Assembly (NCBI GenBank): GCA_002422375.1
Contig: DIUQ01000056.1
Span: forward strand, 1 to 41,085
DNA: 41,085 bases
Reading direction: 5' to 3'
Source: a bacterium UBA6154
Lineage (GTDB): Bacteria; Actinomycetota; Actinomycetes; S36-B12
The notes beneath the pieces were generated by a model that worked only from the letters and a program-made list of their open reading frames with translations, was not told where the DNA came from and searched no databases. This document shows, piece by piece, positions 1 through 8,045 of this stretch. A program made the translations under genes and the position numbers. Numbering within the stretch: the first letter of the stretch is position 1; the number at the start of each line of letters is the position of its first letter.

Positions 1-23
1 TTCGATCCCGTCCCTGGCCACCA
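1..23 (+). tRNA. tRNA-Phe(GAA), 3' end only (truncated by window edge)
   Basis: These bases hold the T-loop, the 3' half of the T-stem, the 3' acceptor strand, discriminator A20 and an encoded CCA (21-23). The identity comes from the longer copies at 12741 and 35480. The copy at 35475-35490 preserves an anticodon stem-loop with stem CCGA/TCGG and loop CTGAAAA, giving anticodon GAA. The 5' part of the gene must lie left of the window. The same 3' end is repeated twice downstream, so this is the probable integration target. Confidence 0.8.
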
Positions 24-24
24 C
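1..24 (+). repeat. att-like copy 1 (tRNA-Phe 3' end, partial in window)
   Basis: These 24 bases equal the last part of the 48-bp repeat found at 12741-12788 and 35480-35527, and identity stops at base 25. The left part of this copy is outside the window. It marks the left junction of the first integrated element. Confidence 0.85.
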
Positions 25-97
25 ACAATCTGTCGAAGTCCCTCTCAAAATAGCCACTTTTGGCGTAGCGAGATGGGCATAGTTGTAGCTACTTGGC

Positions 98-174
98 TGT
101 GCTAATCCTGTGCTTTTTGAGTTTCCAACCGCCTCGATGTGCTGAATCTGTGCTGACCAATCTCAAACTGTGCC
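98..174 (+). promoter_or_regulatory. Putative integrase arm-type sites, left end
   Basis: TGTGCT occurs at 98-103, 109-114, 138-143 and 149-154, with a weaker TGTGCC at 169-174. Within each pair the spacing is 11 bp, close to one helical turn, and the two pairs are 40 bp apart. The matching pair at the other end of the element (12659 and 12670) has the same 11-bp spacing. This 196-bp stretch (24-219) contains no gene. The arrangement fits arm-binding sites of a tyrosine integrase. Binding itself is inferred. Confidence 0.6.
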
Positions 175-219
175 TCCCTGAATTTGGGCAGTCTGGCGTA
201 TGAATCCACCTAGACGACC

Positions 220-2952
220 CTAGATCTCTCCAAGAGTGACGCCCTCAACATTCCAAAAGCCCCAACCATCGACGCCCGGCAATGCGCCCGCCATCTCTGC
301 CGCAACAGACGGATTCTCGCAGCGAATGCCACCAACAGAGATTCCGTAGTCGTCGGTGACAATGCCCACAGCGTCTCCAGGTCCAGTCAGCTCGGTTCCT
401 GGTTCGACCACTCCCTGGTCGATGAGTTGAGCCAGACGCTCATCCCGGCGAAGCACCCACCCGCCAACGGTTTTGAACGGTGAATCGCTGTGGTCGTAGC
501 TGAGGCTGGGTGTCTCAAAATCACGGAACTTCCATACCGCGTCATCCATCCGGCGATCATCAAATACGTTCGCCGCAAGCAGTTGTGAGAAATCATCGAT
601 GGTGAGTCCCGTGACTTTTTCGAAGAGGTTCGGCTCAACCTCGGTGATGATGTCGCGGACTGTCCTCTCTCGGTCATCGGTAAGGTACATAAACAGTGGA
701 ATGCGCGTGACAAAACGCTGCAGACGCTTGCGCAACTTCTCGCGCTTCTTGCCTGCATCGTCCTTCTTGTGCTTCTCCTCTTTGGTTAGTGGCTCCTTGG
801 CCAGCGTCTTCTGTCGTAGTTCCTTGTTTGTCGAAATCATCGCCGTCAAGTCGTCCGTGATATTTCGGAACATCTCGATCTGCTCTAGCGAGGCCAGTAG
901 ATCAGGGTTCGCTAGAAGTGCTTCCATCGCCTTGAGGTCTAGAGTCAGCAACTCGGGACTGTTCCAGCGGCGAGCCAGCATGCTCGAGCTGATGCCCTTG
1001 GTCAGAAAGTCGATAACATCAGCGGCGTTCAACTGCGACATGGCGTAGCCGTCAAAACTCAGGACGGGTAGGAACTCCATGAATTCCGCGATTGCTGCCT
1101 CATCATTGCGCTCCGATGCTGCATCCGCACGCAGGCGCGTCGCATAGTCAACAATCTGACGGAGCGCGCGATTAGGTGAGAAATCGAGGACGTAGCAGTG
1201 CTCCTTATGAATGACCTGGTCCTCGCCGCCTTCCTGGGTGTTCACAAGCTTGCTAACCCAAGGCGACTGGACCCGGAACGCCGCCTGGAAGTAGCTCTCG
1301 GGACTTTTGAGTTCACGAAGCATGAGGATGCCTGTCCATGCGGGTACGGTGACGCCGGTCATCAACTTGCCGCACGACAAGGTGATGCTTTTGCTGTCCT
1401 GCGGGACTGTGCCGATGGCAGCCTTGACCGGGGGAAGTGCCTTCTCTCCCATGCCAGCCTTAGTCCCTGCTGCAACGACGACCTTGTAGTCCCGGTAAAA
1501 AGTGTTGTGCGGGGCCGTCAACAGGTCGTGCATCGCCGTGCACGCATCGACGCTTGGCAAGTACCAAACTGTGTGTTGGAGAGCCCGCAATAAGTTGGTG
1601 TCTTCGTACGGCAACGGTGGCCGGTTCCGATTCGATACTTTGGCCCATAGGCCATTGATGTCCTGCCCGCGCAGCAGGTCCAACCACTTCTGGACCTCGG
1701 CCTCATGGATGAACTTGGGCACTCCCTCGTCGTTCTTCTTCGTACGGAAGAATTCAGTCAGCGAGAATTCGGAAAGGTTGTTGAGGGCTACCTCGCGCAA
1801 TGCCTCAGGCATCTCGTAGGCGAGTAGGTGCATCTTCGGCAGAGCGGAGTAGGGGTTCTCTTCGGGTCCAGCCCATGCGGTCTTATGCCGCTGCTCATCA
1901 CTGTATGTCCAGTTGTAGACCTGGTCCTCTAGGAACTCACCCTGCGTTAAGGCGCGGAAGGGCGTGCCGGATAGGTAAAGGAAATGGCCAACCTTGAGGT
2001 CGATTTGGTCCTCGAGGTTCTCGGTAAAGTCATCGTCGAGATCAGGGGTTTCAAGGACTGCTTTCTCAGAGACATCGCCAACAATCCCTTCTTCCTTGTC
2101 ACCTAGGTACAGGCTGCGTGCTGCGTCCCGCCAAGCGCCAAAGTGGTACTCGTCAATGAAGACAGCATCCCACTCGGTTTCGTAGAGGCCGAGGTTTTTG
2201 GCCTTTGGGTTGCCGTCCTCATCTGTACCGAGTACGTCTTGAAAAGAAGCGAACCAGACCAAGGGTGTCGGGTCGTCGAGATCCGGCGGTATGTCGTCCT
2301 TACCTTTAAATCGCCAGCCATCGAAGTCCGAGTGACTCTCGAGGTCCTCGCGCCAGGCGATCTCGACGGCTGGCTTATAGGTCAGGACGAGCACGCGGGT
2401 CCAGCCCATGCGCTTGGCCAGTTGATACGAGGTGAAGGTCTTACCGAACCGCATCTTCGCGTTCCATAGGAAGTGCGGAGGGTTGTTCGGGTCAGCTAGC
2501 GAAGTGAAGTACTCGGCGGTCTGCTCGACCGCTGCCTCCTGCTCGGGGCGCATGGGGAACGACACTTGATCACGCAGGGAACCCAACTTGTCGCCGCTCT
2601 TAACAGCCTTGATGGCCGCCCTAACCTCATCTTCCGTGGCCTCGAACCACTCTCCATTGACACGGTGAACCCCTGAGCGGGCAAGTGCCTGGTGGACATC
2701 ATGATCCATAAATGCCAGACCCTCGTCCGTGATGGCGGCCTCGGCCAACAGGAGATCGTAGGGTGTCGTGGTGGGCATCTTTACAGCGTGAAGTTGTTCT
2801 TGGATTCGCTTGGTCACATCACGGTCGGTGTAACCCACCTTCACCAAGCCTGTGCCGAGGCGGCCACCCTCCCAGGGCGTGTCCTTGTATGCGTCGATCT
2901 GGTAGGCATAGATCTTCGGGTGCCTCACTCCCCCCGCAAGAGAGACAGTCAC
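220..2952 (-). CDS. Restriction endonuclease subunit: GIY-YIG/T5orf172-like domain fused to SF2 helicase
   Basis: This 910-residue protein has two parts. Residues about 12-115 resemble the T5orf172/MUG113 branch of GIY-YIG nucleases, with VKVGYT at 37-42, an Arg near 49 and NGEWFE around 99-104 that would hold the metal-binding Glu. From about 130 comes a superfamily 2 motor: motif I AKMRFGKT (165-172), DEYH (267-270) and SGTPFRA (328-334), followed by a long uncharacterised C-terminus. The start is GTG at 2952 and overlaps the stop of the upstream methyltransferase in a GTGA junction, so the two are translationally coupled. I infer the nuclease and translocase component of a restriction-modification system. 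No other nuclease motif was recognised, so the GIY-YIG part may be the cutter. Alternative: another helicase-nuclease phage-defence protein. Confidence 0.8.
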   Translation of the reverse strand: MTVSLAGGVRHPKIYAYQIDAYKDTPWEGGRLGTGLVKVGYTDRDVTKRIQEQLHAVKMPTTTPYDLLLAEAAITDEGLAFMDHDVHQALARSGVHRVNGEWFEATEDEVRAAIKAVKSGDKLGSLRDQVSFPMRPEQEAAVEQTAEYFTSLADPNNPPHFLWNAKMRFGKTFTSYQLAKRMGWTRVLVLTYKPAVEIAWREDLESHSDFDGWRFKGKDDIPPDLDDPTPLVWFASFQDVLGTDEDGNPKAKNLGLYETEWDAVFIDEYHFGAWRDAARSLYLGDKEEGIVGDVSEKAVLETPDLDDDFTENLEDQIDLKVGHFLYLSGTPFRALTQGEFLEDQVYNWTYSDEQRHKTAWAGPEENPYSALPKMHLLAYEMPEALREVALNNLSEFSLTEFFRTKKNDEGVPKFIHEAEVQKWLDLLRGQDINGLWAKVSNRNRPPLPYEDTNLLRALQHTVWYLPSVDACTAMHDLLTAPHNTFYRDYKVVVAAGTKAGMGEKALPPVKAAIGTVPQDSKSITLSCGKLMTGVTVPAWTGILMLRELKSPESYFQAAFRVQSPWVSKLVNTQEGGEDQVIHKEHCYVLDFSPNRALRQIVDYATRLRADAASERNDEAAIAEFMEFLPVLSFDGYAMSQLNAADVIDFLTKGISSSMLARRWNSPELLTLDLKAMEALLANPDLLASLEQIEMFRNITDDLTAMISTNKELRQKTLAKEPLTKEEKHKKDDAGKKREKLRKRLQRFVTRIPLFMYLTDDRERTVRDIITEVEPNLFEKVTGLTIDDFSQLLAANVFDDRRMDDAVWKFRDFETPSLSYDHSDSPFKTVGGWVLRRDERLAQLIDQGVVEPGTELTGPGDAVGIVTDDYGISVGGIRCENPSVAAEMAGALPGVDGWGFWNVEGVTLGEI

Positions 2953-4463
2953 GCGGGCATCTCCTTCACGACCGTGTCGATGAACGCCTGTTCGTCTTTG
3001 GTGATGTCGTACATCTCGTAGAGCTCAGCATCGGTCCAAGTACGATCCCAGCTCTGCTGAGGAACCCAGGTGTAAGTCGACTTAAAAGCATGTTGACTGA
3101 TCTTTCGCTGCGACACTAGAAAGCGAAAGAAGCGTGTTCGTAGGTATGACACGAAGCTCGCAGCTTCAGCCTCGGATTCAAAAGGCGACACAACGAGGTA
3201 GGACTGCGTACAACAGGACGGTGGCGCGGCCACGATTGGCTGGCCGAGGATCTGGTGCGGGAGAGTTTCCCCTGCGCCGTATGCCTCGGGAACTAACACC
3301 TTCCATACGTCGATCATTCCCAGGCCGCGCGGAACTTCATCTCGCTTGACGAACGCCTCAACCCGCTTTGCGGACTGGACAGCATGAATGGTGATAGTGC
3401 TGGCCGTCGCCTTCTTGACCGACTTGGAGAAGTTGGTCGCCAAACCAAAGGGTGTGTCTCCAGACACCATGGACTCAACGCTCGGCTGCCGTTTCGCCAG
3501 CACCTTGTGAAGGATGCTGAGCGCACGACTGTCCCGAACGAAGATGTCGAACTCTGCAAGATCGCGTGTCGTAGGTCCGATCCGAACATCTCCCAGCACT
3601 CGGGTAACGGCACAATCGCCGGGGTTGTCTCGTTCCCACTGGAGATAGCAAACGCCACCTTTGATCTCGACGCCCGGGAACAAGTCACCTGCGTTCGGAT
3701 AGTCCACTAGGTGCCGAATTCGTTTGTCATTCAGCATGGTGGCACGGAAGGAGTCCAAGCCTCGACCACCCGCCAACCATCTCGCCGGCATGATCATTGT
3801 GATGAACTGCGGGTTCAGCGCCTTGGCGGTATCGAAGAAGTCGTTGTAAATCGGGGTGTCGTTTGTCCCCCCTCCACCACCCGTCATCTGATACGGAGGA
3901 TTGCCGACGATGACATCGAATTTCATTCCTATCTCCTTTTCGAGCTTGTCGAGGCCATCCTCATGAATGAAGGCGTAGGCGTAGTTCTCTCGGTTCTCGC
4001 GCTCGATCTGTTCTTCCTGCGCCCCGCACTCCGAGCAGCGACCGTTGACAAACAAGTGTTCTACGCGCTCGAACCATATGTTTCCTGAGGCTCGGGGCAT
4101 GGTCACGGTTGAGTTCGGACCGGCTGCGTCCTTTGAGCAGTAAACAGTTCGTCGCGACATCAGCGCGGTCAGTTCAGTCACCGCGGCGCCGAACACCATG
4201 TTCCGCAGAATGTGATCCAACCGTTTCTGTTCGTCGGGTATGGCCTCTTCCAAACCAGTAATAAGCCTTTTGGTGACCTCTCGTAGGAACACACCGGTCT
4301 TGCATCCCGGGTCAAGCCAACGAAGCGTCGGGTCGTGCCATACGCGTTCGGGTAGCAGGTCGAGTACAGCGTTGGCAACTTTCGGCGGAGTGAATACCTC
4401 ATCGTTCGAAAGGTCGGCCATGACCTCGAGAATGTCTGGTTGGCTTTTTGATTGCAGAAGCAT
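2949..4463 (-). CDS. Eco57I-type N6-adenine DNA methyltransferase
   Basis: The 504-residue protein has a SAM-binding motif I (LDPGCKTGVF, 50-59), an upstream FTPP segment typical of Eco57I/type I M subunits, and the catalytic NPPY at 188-191, pointing to adenine-N6 methylation. A small CSEC cysteine pair lies before NPPY (about residues 143-146). The C-terminal part (SYLVVSPF, then an aromatic-rich stretch ending in a helix) resembles the target-recognition region of this family. I place the start at ATG 4463, not further upstream, because it overlaps the TGA of the preceding gene (TGATG). Its own TGA overlaps the GTG of the helicase gene. It should provide the protective methylation of the restriction cassette. 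Confidence 0.85.
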   Translation of the reverse strand: MLLQSKSQPDILEVMADLSNDEVFTPPKVANAVLDLLPERVWHDPTLRWLDPGCKTGVFLREVTKRLITGLEEAIPDEQKRLDHILRNMVFGAAVTELTALMSRRTVYCSKDAAGPNSTVTMPRASGNIWFERVEHLFVNGRCSECGAQEEQIERENRENYAYAFIHEDGLDKLEKEIGMKFDVIVGNPPYQMTGGGGGTNDTPIYNDFFDTAKALNPQFITMIMPARWLAGGRGLDSFRATMLNDKRIRHLVDYPNAGDLFPGVEIKGGVCYLQWERDNPGDCAVTRVLGDVRIGPTTRDLAEFDIFVRDSRALSILHKVLAKRQPSVESMVSGDTPFGLATNFSKSVKKATASTITIHAVQSAKRVEAFVKRDEVPRGLGMIDVWKVLVPEAYGAGETLPHQILGQPIVAAPPSCCTQSYLVVSPFESEAEAASFVSYLRTRFFRFLVSQRKISQHAFKSTYTWVPQQSWDRTWTDAELYEMYDITKDEQAFIDTVVKEMPA

Positions 4464-5257
4464 CAGCGCTGCTTCCCCCGTTCCTTGCCGTTTCGCACCG
4501 TGCCGACCACTGGCGCGGCCACGAGTCGTGGCGCTCGGTGTATCTCGACTGCTGCACCGCTCCATAGAAGTGTCGGCTCAGGCGTTCCAAACAAGGACAT
4601 GACTCCGGTGGTTTCTGCCTGGCAGCCAGCTAGTACCGAACCCATACTCGTCTCTTTGACAGTGACGCACAATGTCGCCGGATGCCACTCGTAGTCGAGT
4701 AGTGACATTTCATCTCGATCAGTTGGCATGGCGGCTGCGCTAGTCGAAAGCATGTTTCCGACAATCACATTACGTTCAATGATCCAATGAGCGGCACGCA
4801 GGAGGTTGCTTCGGGCGTTCAGTTTCTTACCAAGCATCCGGTGGTTCCACTCAAGAAACATCGTCAAGAGGCGGGTGCGAGCGCCGATCTCATGCCCTGG
4901 CGTACCCCCGACAATGTTGTCGACCGAGATGTCCACGGCGTAAATGGACGCTAAAGCTTCCAGTGCATGAAACTGCGCCGCCTCGGCTGTCGTTCCGGCT
5001 GGAAGCGTGCCAGCAGCGTGGTGGGCAGCAACTACCTGGAGCTTGCGGTCCAGGATGGGCTCCAAGAAGTTGCCGTCGCCGCAGGCCGGCTCGAAGAAGG
5101 TTGGCGATGGGTGGATCTGCCACATCTCAGCTGGAATGAGGTTGAGCATGTCTTGCACCGTCCGAGAGGGTGTGAAAACTTCTGCTAAATCCCGCACCCG
5201 ATCTTCAGACTTGACGAGGCGCTCTGGCTCACACTCGATCGGTTCGACCATAACCAC
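4463..5257 (-). CDS. Methyltransferase-like protein lacking a visible motif IV
   Basis: This is the first gene of the restriction cassette, 264 residues. It shows an FTPS segment (about 29-32) and a clear SAM-binding motif I, EPACGDGNFL, near residues 56-65, followed by a motif II-like AVDIS. No NPPY, DPPY or similar catalytic motif IV is visible, and the protein ends where one would expect a recognition domain. It could be an auxiliary M subunit, a SAM-binding regulator, or a degraded methyltransferase. Its stop overlaps the start of the complete methyltransferase by one base, which argues for production of both in fixed proportion. GTG 5257 and ATG 5251 are alternative starts; a G-rich run lies 5 bases before the GTG. 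The 87-bp gap upstream is the likely cassette promoter. Confidence 0.65.
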   Translation of the reverse strand: MVMVEPIECEPERLVKSEDRVRDLAEVFTPSRTVQDMLNLIPAEMWQIHPSPTFFEPACGDGNFLEPILDRKLQVVAAHHAAGTLPAGTTAEAAQFHALEALASIYAVDISVDNIVGGTPGHEIGARTRLLTMFLEWNHRMLGKKLNARSNLLRAAHWIIERNVIVGNMLSTSAAAMPTDRDEMSLLDYEWHPATLCVTVKETSMGSVLAGCQAETTGVMSLFGTPEPTLLWSGAAVEIHRAPRLVAAPVVGTVRNGKERGKQR

Positions 5258-5344
5258 AGCTACCCCCGACCTGTACCAACGCCTTCACCACCGCATCCTA
5301 CCGCCGTCTTCCCGTTCGCCTGGGAGGCAATTAGGCACACGGAA

Positions 5345-6565
5345 CTAATTGCGATTTGGCTCGGCAACCGCGATGTGTGCCCAGCGTCCCGAGTGAATGG
5401 CTACACACTCACCAACTGGTAGTTGTCGCACCAAGTCGGGGTTGACTCTGAACTGCTGTTGGAGTCGTCCTGAGTTTGCTCTTCGAATGCCCAAGGAGTC
5501 CACCTCTTGAGTGTCTTCCCATGCACTGACTGTTCCCGCCAGGGCCACGAGGTCGTCTGGGAGAGGAGTTCGGTGGCACAGAATGGTGCCGGCTGTCTGG
5601 AGCAGCCTCTCGGCGCTTTCTCCAAGGCTGGCGACTGTTTGCGAGCCAATGACTAGTGCGACATTCGCTGCTCGCGTTCGTTCGATGAGGCTTGCGGCTG
5701 CTCGGCTTGCACGCAAGTCTTGGCCTATTGCTGAGAACTCATCGAGGAACACCACAGTCCTTCGTCCGTCTCCATACACGGCTAGTTCCGCGATAAGTGC
5801 GAGTAACCAAGAACTGACATCTGCTGCTGTTTGAGGTGAGCTCGTGCCGGGGATGCTCAACCAGGCCGCATCAACATCTTGGATTTCCCACGCGAGTGGT
5901 CTGCTATCCAAGGTGGTGCCGACCGTGGCTTGAAGCGCTCTGAGCCGGAGATATAGCGCGTTCCATTGGGCGTTCGTGAAGCCTGCTGCTTCTGCTTTTC
6001 TTTCGAGTCCTTCAATCGTTCCTTGTGTCTCGTAGAGGTTCGCTGTTACGCCTGGGCGGACGCGCTTGATTAGTTCATCGAGTGAGCGCGGTGGGTTGGA
6101 GACTCGAAGAGCGAGGTCGAGCATGGCGACGGATTCAGCGTGGTGGTAGGCACTTTCTGCGCTATCGAAGAGACCACTGAGGCGTTCGCGAACCTGACCC
6201 ACTGTGCCTTCGAATCCTTTCAATGGAATGTCTGGCCAGGAGTAGACGCGGTGGTAGTCATGATTTTCCGCGAGCGTCAGGAATGCTCGTTTGTCGGAGT
6301 TGTGGCCTTCTGGCAGGCCTTTTGCGTCTAGGAACAAGATGCGAATTGGTAGTTCGCCGCAGTTCGCCATCCCCATGATGCTGCTGGCAAGTCTGAGTTG
6401 AGTGACTGTCTTGCCTGTGCCAGTTCCCCCGATGATTACTAGATGTCGGGAGAGTTGTTCCCATGTGAGGCCGAAGTCATAGGCCGGGCCAAGGGGTCCT
6501 CGTGCTCCGCGGATGGCCATGTCTTTGAGGTCTCCGTCGAGAATGGTTCCAAGAATCGCTTTCAT
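5345..6565 (-). CDS. FtsK/TraG-like DNA-transfer ATPase
   Basis: A P-loop ATPase of 406 residues with Walker A GGTGTGKT (46-53), Walker B VVFLDE (271-276) followed by FSAIG, and a GSQT sensor-like segment (307-310). This layout is seen in VirD4/TraG coupling proteins and in FtsK/HerA-type DNA pumps. No transmembrane segment is visible in it, but the gene directly upstream encodes a four-helix membrane protein and could be its anchor. The start is ATG 6565, which overlaps the TGA of that gene in ATGA; a longer in-frame extension to 6712 would lie fully inside the upstream gene and is unlikely. I infer a role in moving element DNA between cells. Relationship to TraB-type AICE translocases is possible but not settled. 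Confidence 0.7.
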   Translation of the reverse strand: MKAILGTILDGDLKDMAIRGARGPLGPAYDFGLTWEQLSRHLVIIGGTGTGKTVTQLRLASSIMGMANCGELPIRILFLDAKGLPEGHNSDKRAFLTLAENHDYHRVYSWPDIPLKGFEGTVGQVRERLSGLFDSAESAYHHAESVAMLDLALRVSNPPRSLDELIKRVRPGVTANLYETQGTIEGLERKAEAAGFTNAQWNALYLRLRALQATVGTTLDSRPLAWEIQDVDAAWLSIPGTSSPQTAADVSSWLLALIAELAVYGDGRRTVVFLDEFSAIGQDLRASRAAASLIERTRAANVALVIGSQTVASLGESAERLLQTAGTILCHRTPLPDDLVALAGTVSAWEDTQEVDSLGIRRANSGRLQQQFRVNPDLVRQLPVGECVAIHSGRWAHIAVAEPNRN

Positions 6566-7083
6566 GGCTTGACCTCGGGGACGGTTCGGTTGCGCGCCCA
6601 ACTGCGAAGCAGTTGCTTTCGGCGTAGCGTCTGCCGGTCCCATACTCGGGAATCGACCAGTGCTCGATTCACTCGCCGACGATCGAACGCTAGGAGTGTG
6701 GCCACGGTCCAAGCAGCTCCGGTGGCAACAAGAGCTACATGTGCCACTTTTGACCAGGAGTCCGGAGAGTCATTCTGAGCTGAGGTGATGTAAAGCGCAG
6801 TCAATATTTCGGTGATGCTTTGGCCCGCCAGAGTGGATGCTGCGAGCGCTATTGCGCACCAGATGATTCCAATAATGTACATACGGCGGGGGTCTAGCTG
6901 AAGTGTCCACGCGACTAGGGCGGTGCAGAGTATGAGATACCAGCCTCCGCGCATGGCTAGCACAGAGAGAGTCAGTGCTGCGGTTGCTCCGTGCCAGAAC
7001 CACTCCCTCATGCCTCGAGGTATCACGATGATTGGTTTGGGCCACTCGCTGTCTGCTTTTGCGTATCCACCTGATGACTTCAT
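6562..7083 (-). CDS. Four-TM membrane protein of the transfer module
   Basis: This 173-residue protein has about four hydrophobic segments: two between residues 30 and 65, one near 70-88, and one near 115-135. A basic C-terminal tail rich in Arg follows. I do not recognise a family. It overlaps its neighbours by four bases on both sides (ATGA at 7083-7080 and at 6565-6562), so it belongs to a tightly coupled set with the Replic_Relax-like protein before it and the ATPase after it. By position it may anchor the ATPase to the membrane, as the N-terminal helices of coupling proteins do. That function is inferred from context only. Confidence 0.6.
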   Translation of the reverse strand: MKSSGGYAKADSEWPKPIIVIPRGMREWFWHGATAALTLSVLAMRGGWYLILCTALVAWTLQLDPRRMYIIGIIWCAIALAASTLAGQSITEILTALYITSAQNDSPDSWSKVAHVALVATGAAWTVATLLAFDRRRVNRALVDSRVWDRQTLRRKQLLRSWARNRTVPEVKP

Positions 7084-7811
7084 TGCCAGCTCATTACTTG
7101 TAGGCGGGGCTGCATTTCAGTCGGTAGTTGGCTCCTCGCCTGCTGGACCACGCTCACTACTTCTGGAGTTGCGTAGTAGCAGACGGTGTCATACCTAGGC
7201 CTAATAAGTGTCGATGGTTCGTCACTTGCATGGTCGTAGTCGTAGCGACGACTCAGGAGTCCAAGTTGAATGCGTTTCGTTCGCTCGATCGTCTTGGCAG
7301 TGCGCTCCCTCTCGATAGCGATGAGGCGTCCGTCAGATAGCCGCACTTCAGCATCCGGAATGTGCGGAACAGTTTGTCCCTGCGCGCGGCCTGGCATTAC
7401 CGATCGTATGGCTCGTTCGCTTCGCCACAACGCCGCTGGGACTTCCTTGAATATTCCAACTCTGATTCCCGCAACATCAGCAGTGTGGTGAATCGTTGCG
7501 AGTGCTGGTTCGGCAGCAGGGAAATCCAGACCTACATTTTTCATGCCCGCAGGTGTTAGCCACACAAATGCCGGATTGCCCTGGAGAATTATTTGGCTAT
7601 TGGCCCAGCCATGATCTAGCCATCGAGCGACAGTCTTGCGTGCTGCGTCCGGACTCACATACCTTTCGTCGAGCAGTCCGAAGAGGTTTGCCAATTGGTC
7701 GATTCTCATCGTGCCCTGTTCTCCAACCCACAGCATTCCTGTTAGGTCTCTTTTTCCAAGGCGAAGTCGACCTGTGTCGCTTCGCCTTCTTTTCTTGGTT
7801 TGAACTTCCAA
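7080..7811 (-). CDS. Replic_Relax-like protein (winged helix plus nuclease-like domain)
   Basis: The N-terminal half reads as a winged-helix DNA-binding region (LTGMLWVGEQGTMRIDQLAN, then a segment ending VWLTPAGM). The C-terminal half has PDAEVRL followed by a strand AIERERT, which resembles the conserved acidic pattern of the replication-relaxation family found on actinobacterial plasmids and integrative elements. It leads the coupled transfer set. Start choice: an in-frame ATG at 7826 lacks a ribosome site, whereas AAGGAGG lies 5 bases before TTG 7811, so TTG is preferred. Family members are proposed to act in plasmid replication or mobilization; here it is the only candidate for recognising the element's own DNA for transfer. 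Family assignment is from pattern recognition alone. Confidence 0.6.
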   Translation of the reverse strand: MEVQTKKRRRSDTGRLRLGKRDLTGMLWVGEQGTMRIDQLANLFGLLDERYVSPDAARKTVARWLDHGWANSQIILQGNPAFVWLTPAGMKNVGLDFPAAEPALATIHHTADVAGIRVGIFKEVPAALWRSERAIRSVMPGRAQGQTVPHIPDAEVRLSDGRLIAIERERTAKTIERTKRIQLGLLSRRYDYDHASDEPSTLIRPRYDTVCYYATPEVVSVVQQARSQLPTEMQPRLQVMSWQ

Positions 7812-7880
7812 TCTGTCCTCCTTCATCTCATCGGTCCCACGGATTCATTTACTTCTCCTATTCACTATGTGCGCGTTTTA

Positions 7881-7933
7881 CCCGAGCCCAACCCCACTTC
7901 CTCACTTGCTGAGGGGGTGGGGTTGGGCTCGGG
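7881..7933. promoter_or_regulatory. Strong inverted repeat in the replication/transfer gap (terminator or origin candidate)
   Basis: The arms 7881-7897 and 7917-7933 are perfect 17-base inverted repeats, and inside the loop CCTCA (7900-7904) pairs with TGAGG (7910-7914), giving one long GC-rich hairpin. It lies in the 219-bp gap (7827-8045) between the D5-type helicase gene and the transfer set, both minus strand. No strong T tract follows on the minus strand. It may be a terminator for the helicase transcript, an origin of replication, or an oriT. Confidence 0.65.
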
Positions 7934-8045
7934 CGGCGCTTCCTATCCGGAGGCCGCTTCCCTCGTGAGCGACCTCCATGGGAGGACTGTGTTGGAATCC
8001 GTGGGACCGGCAACCATTTGAGTCGGGTTGGTCAGGTTTCGGCAG

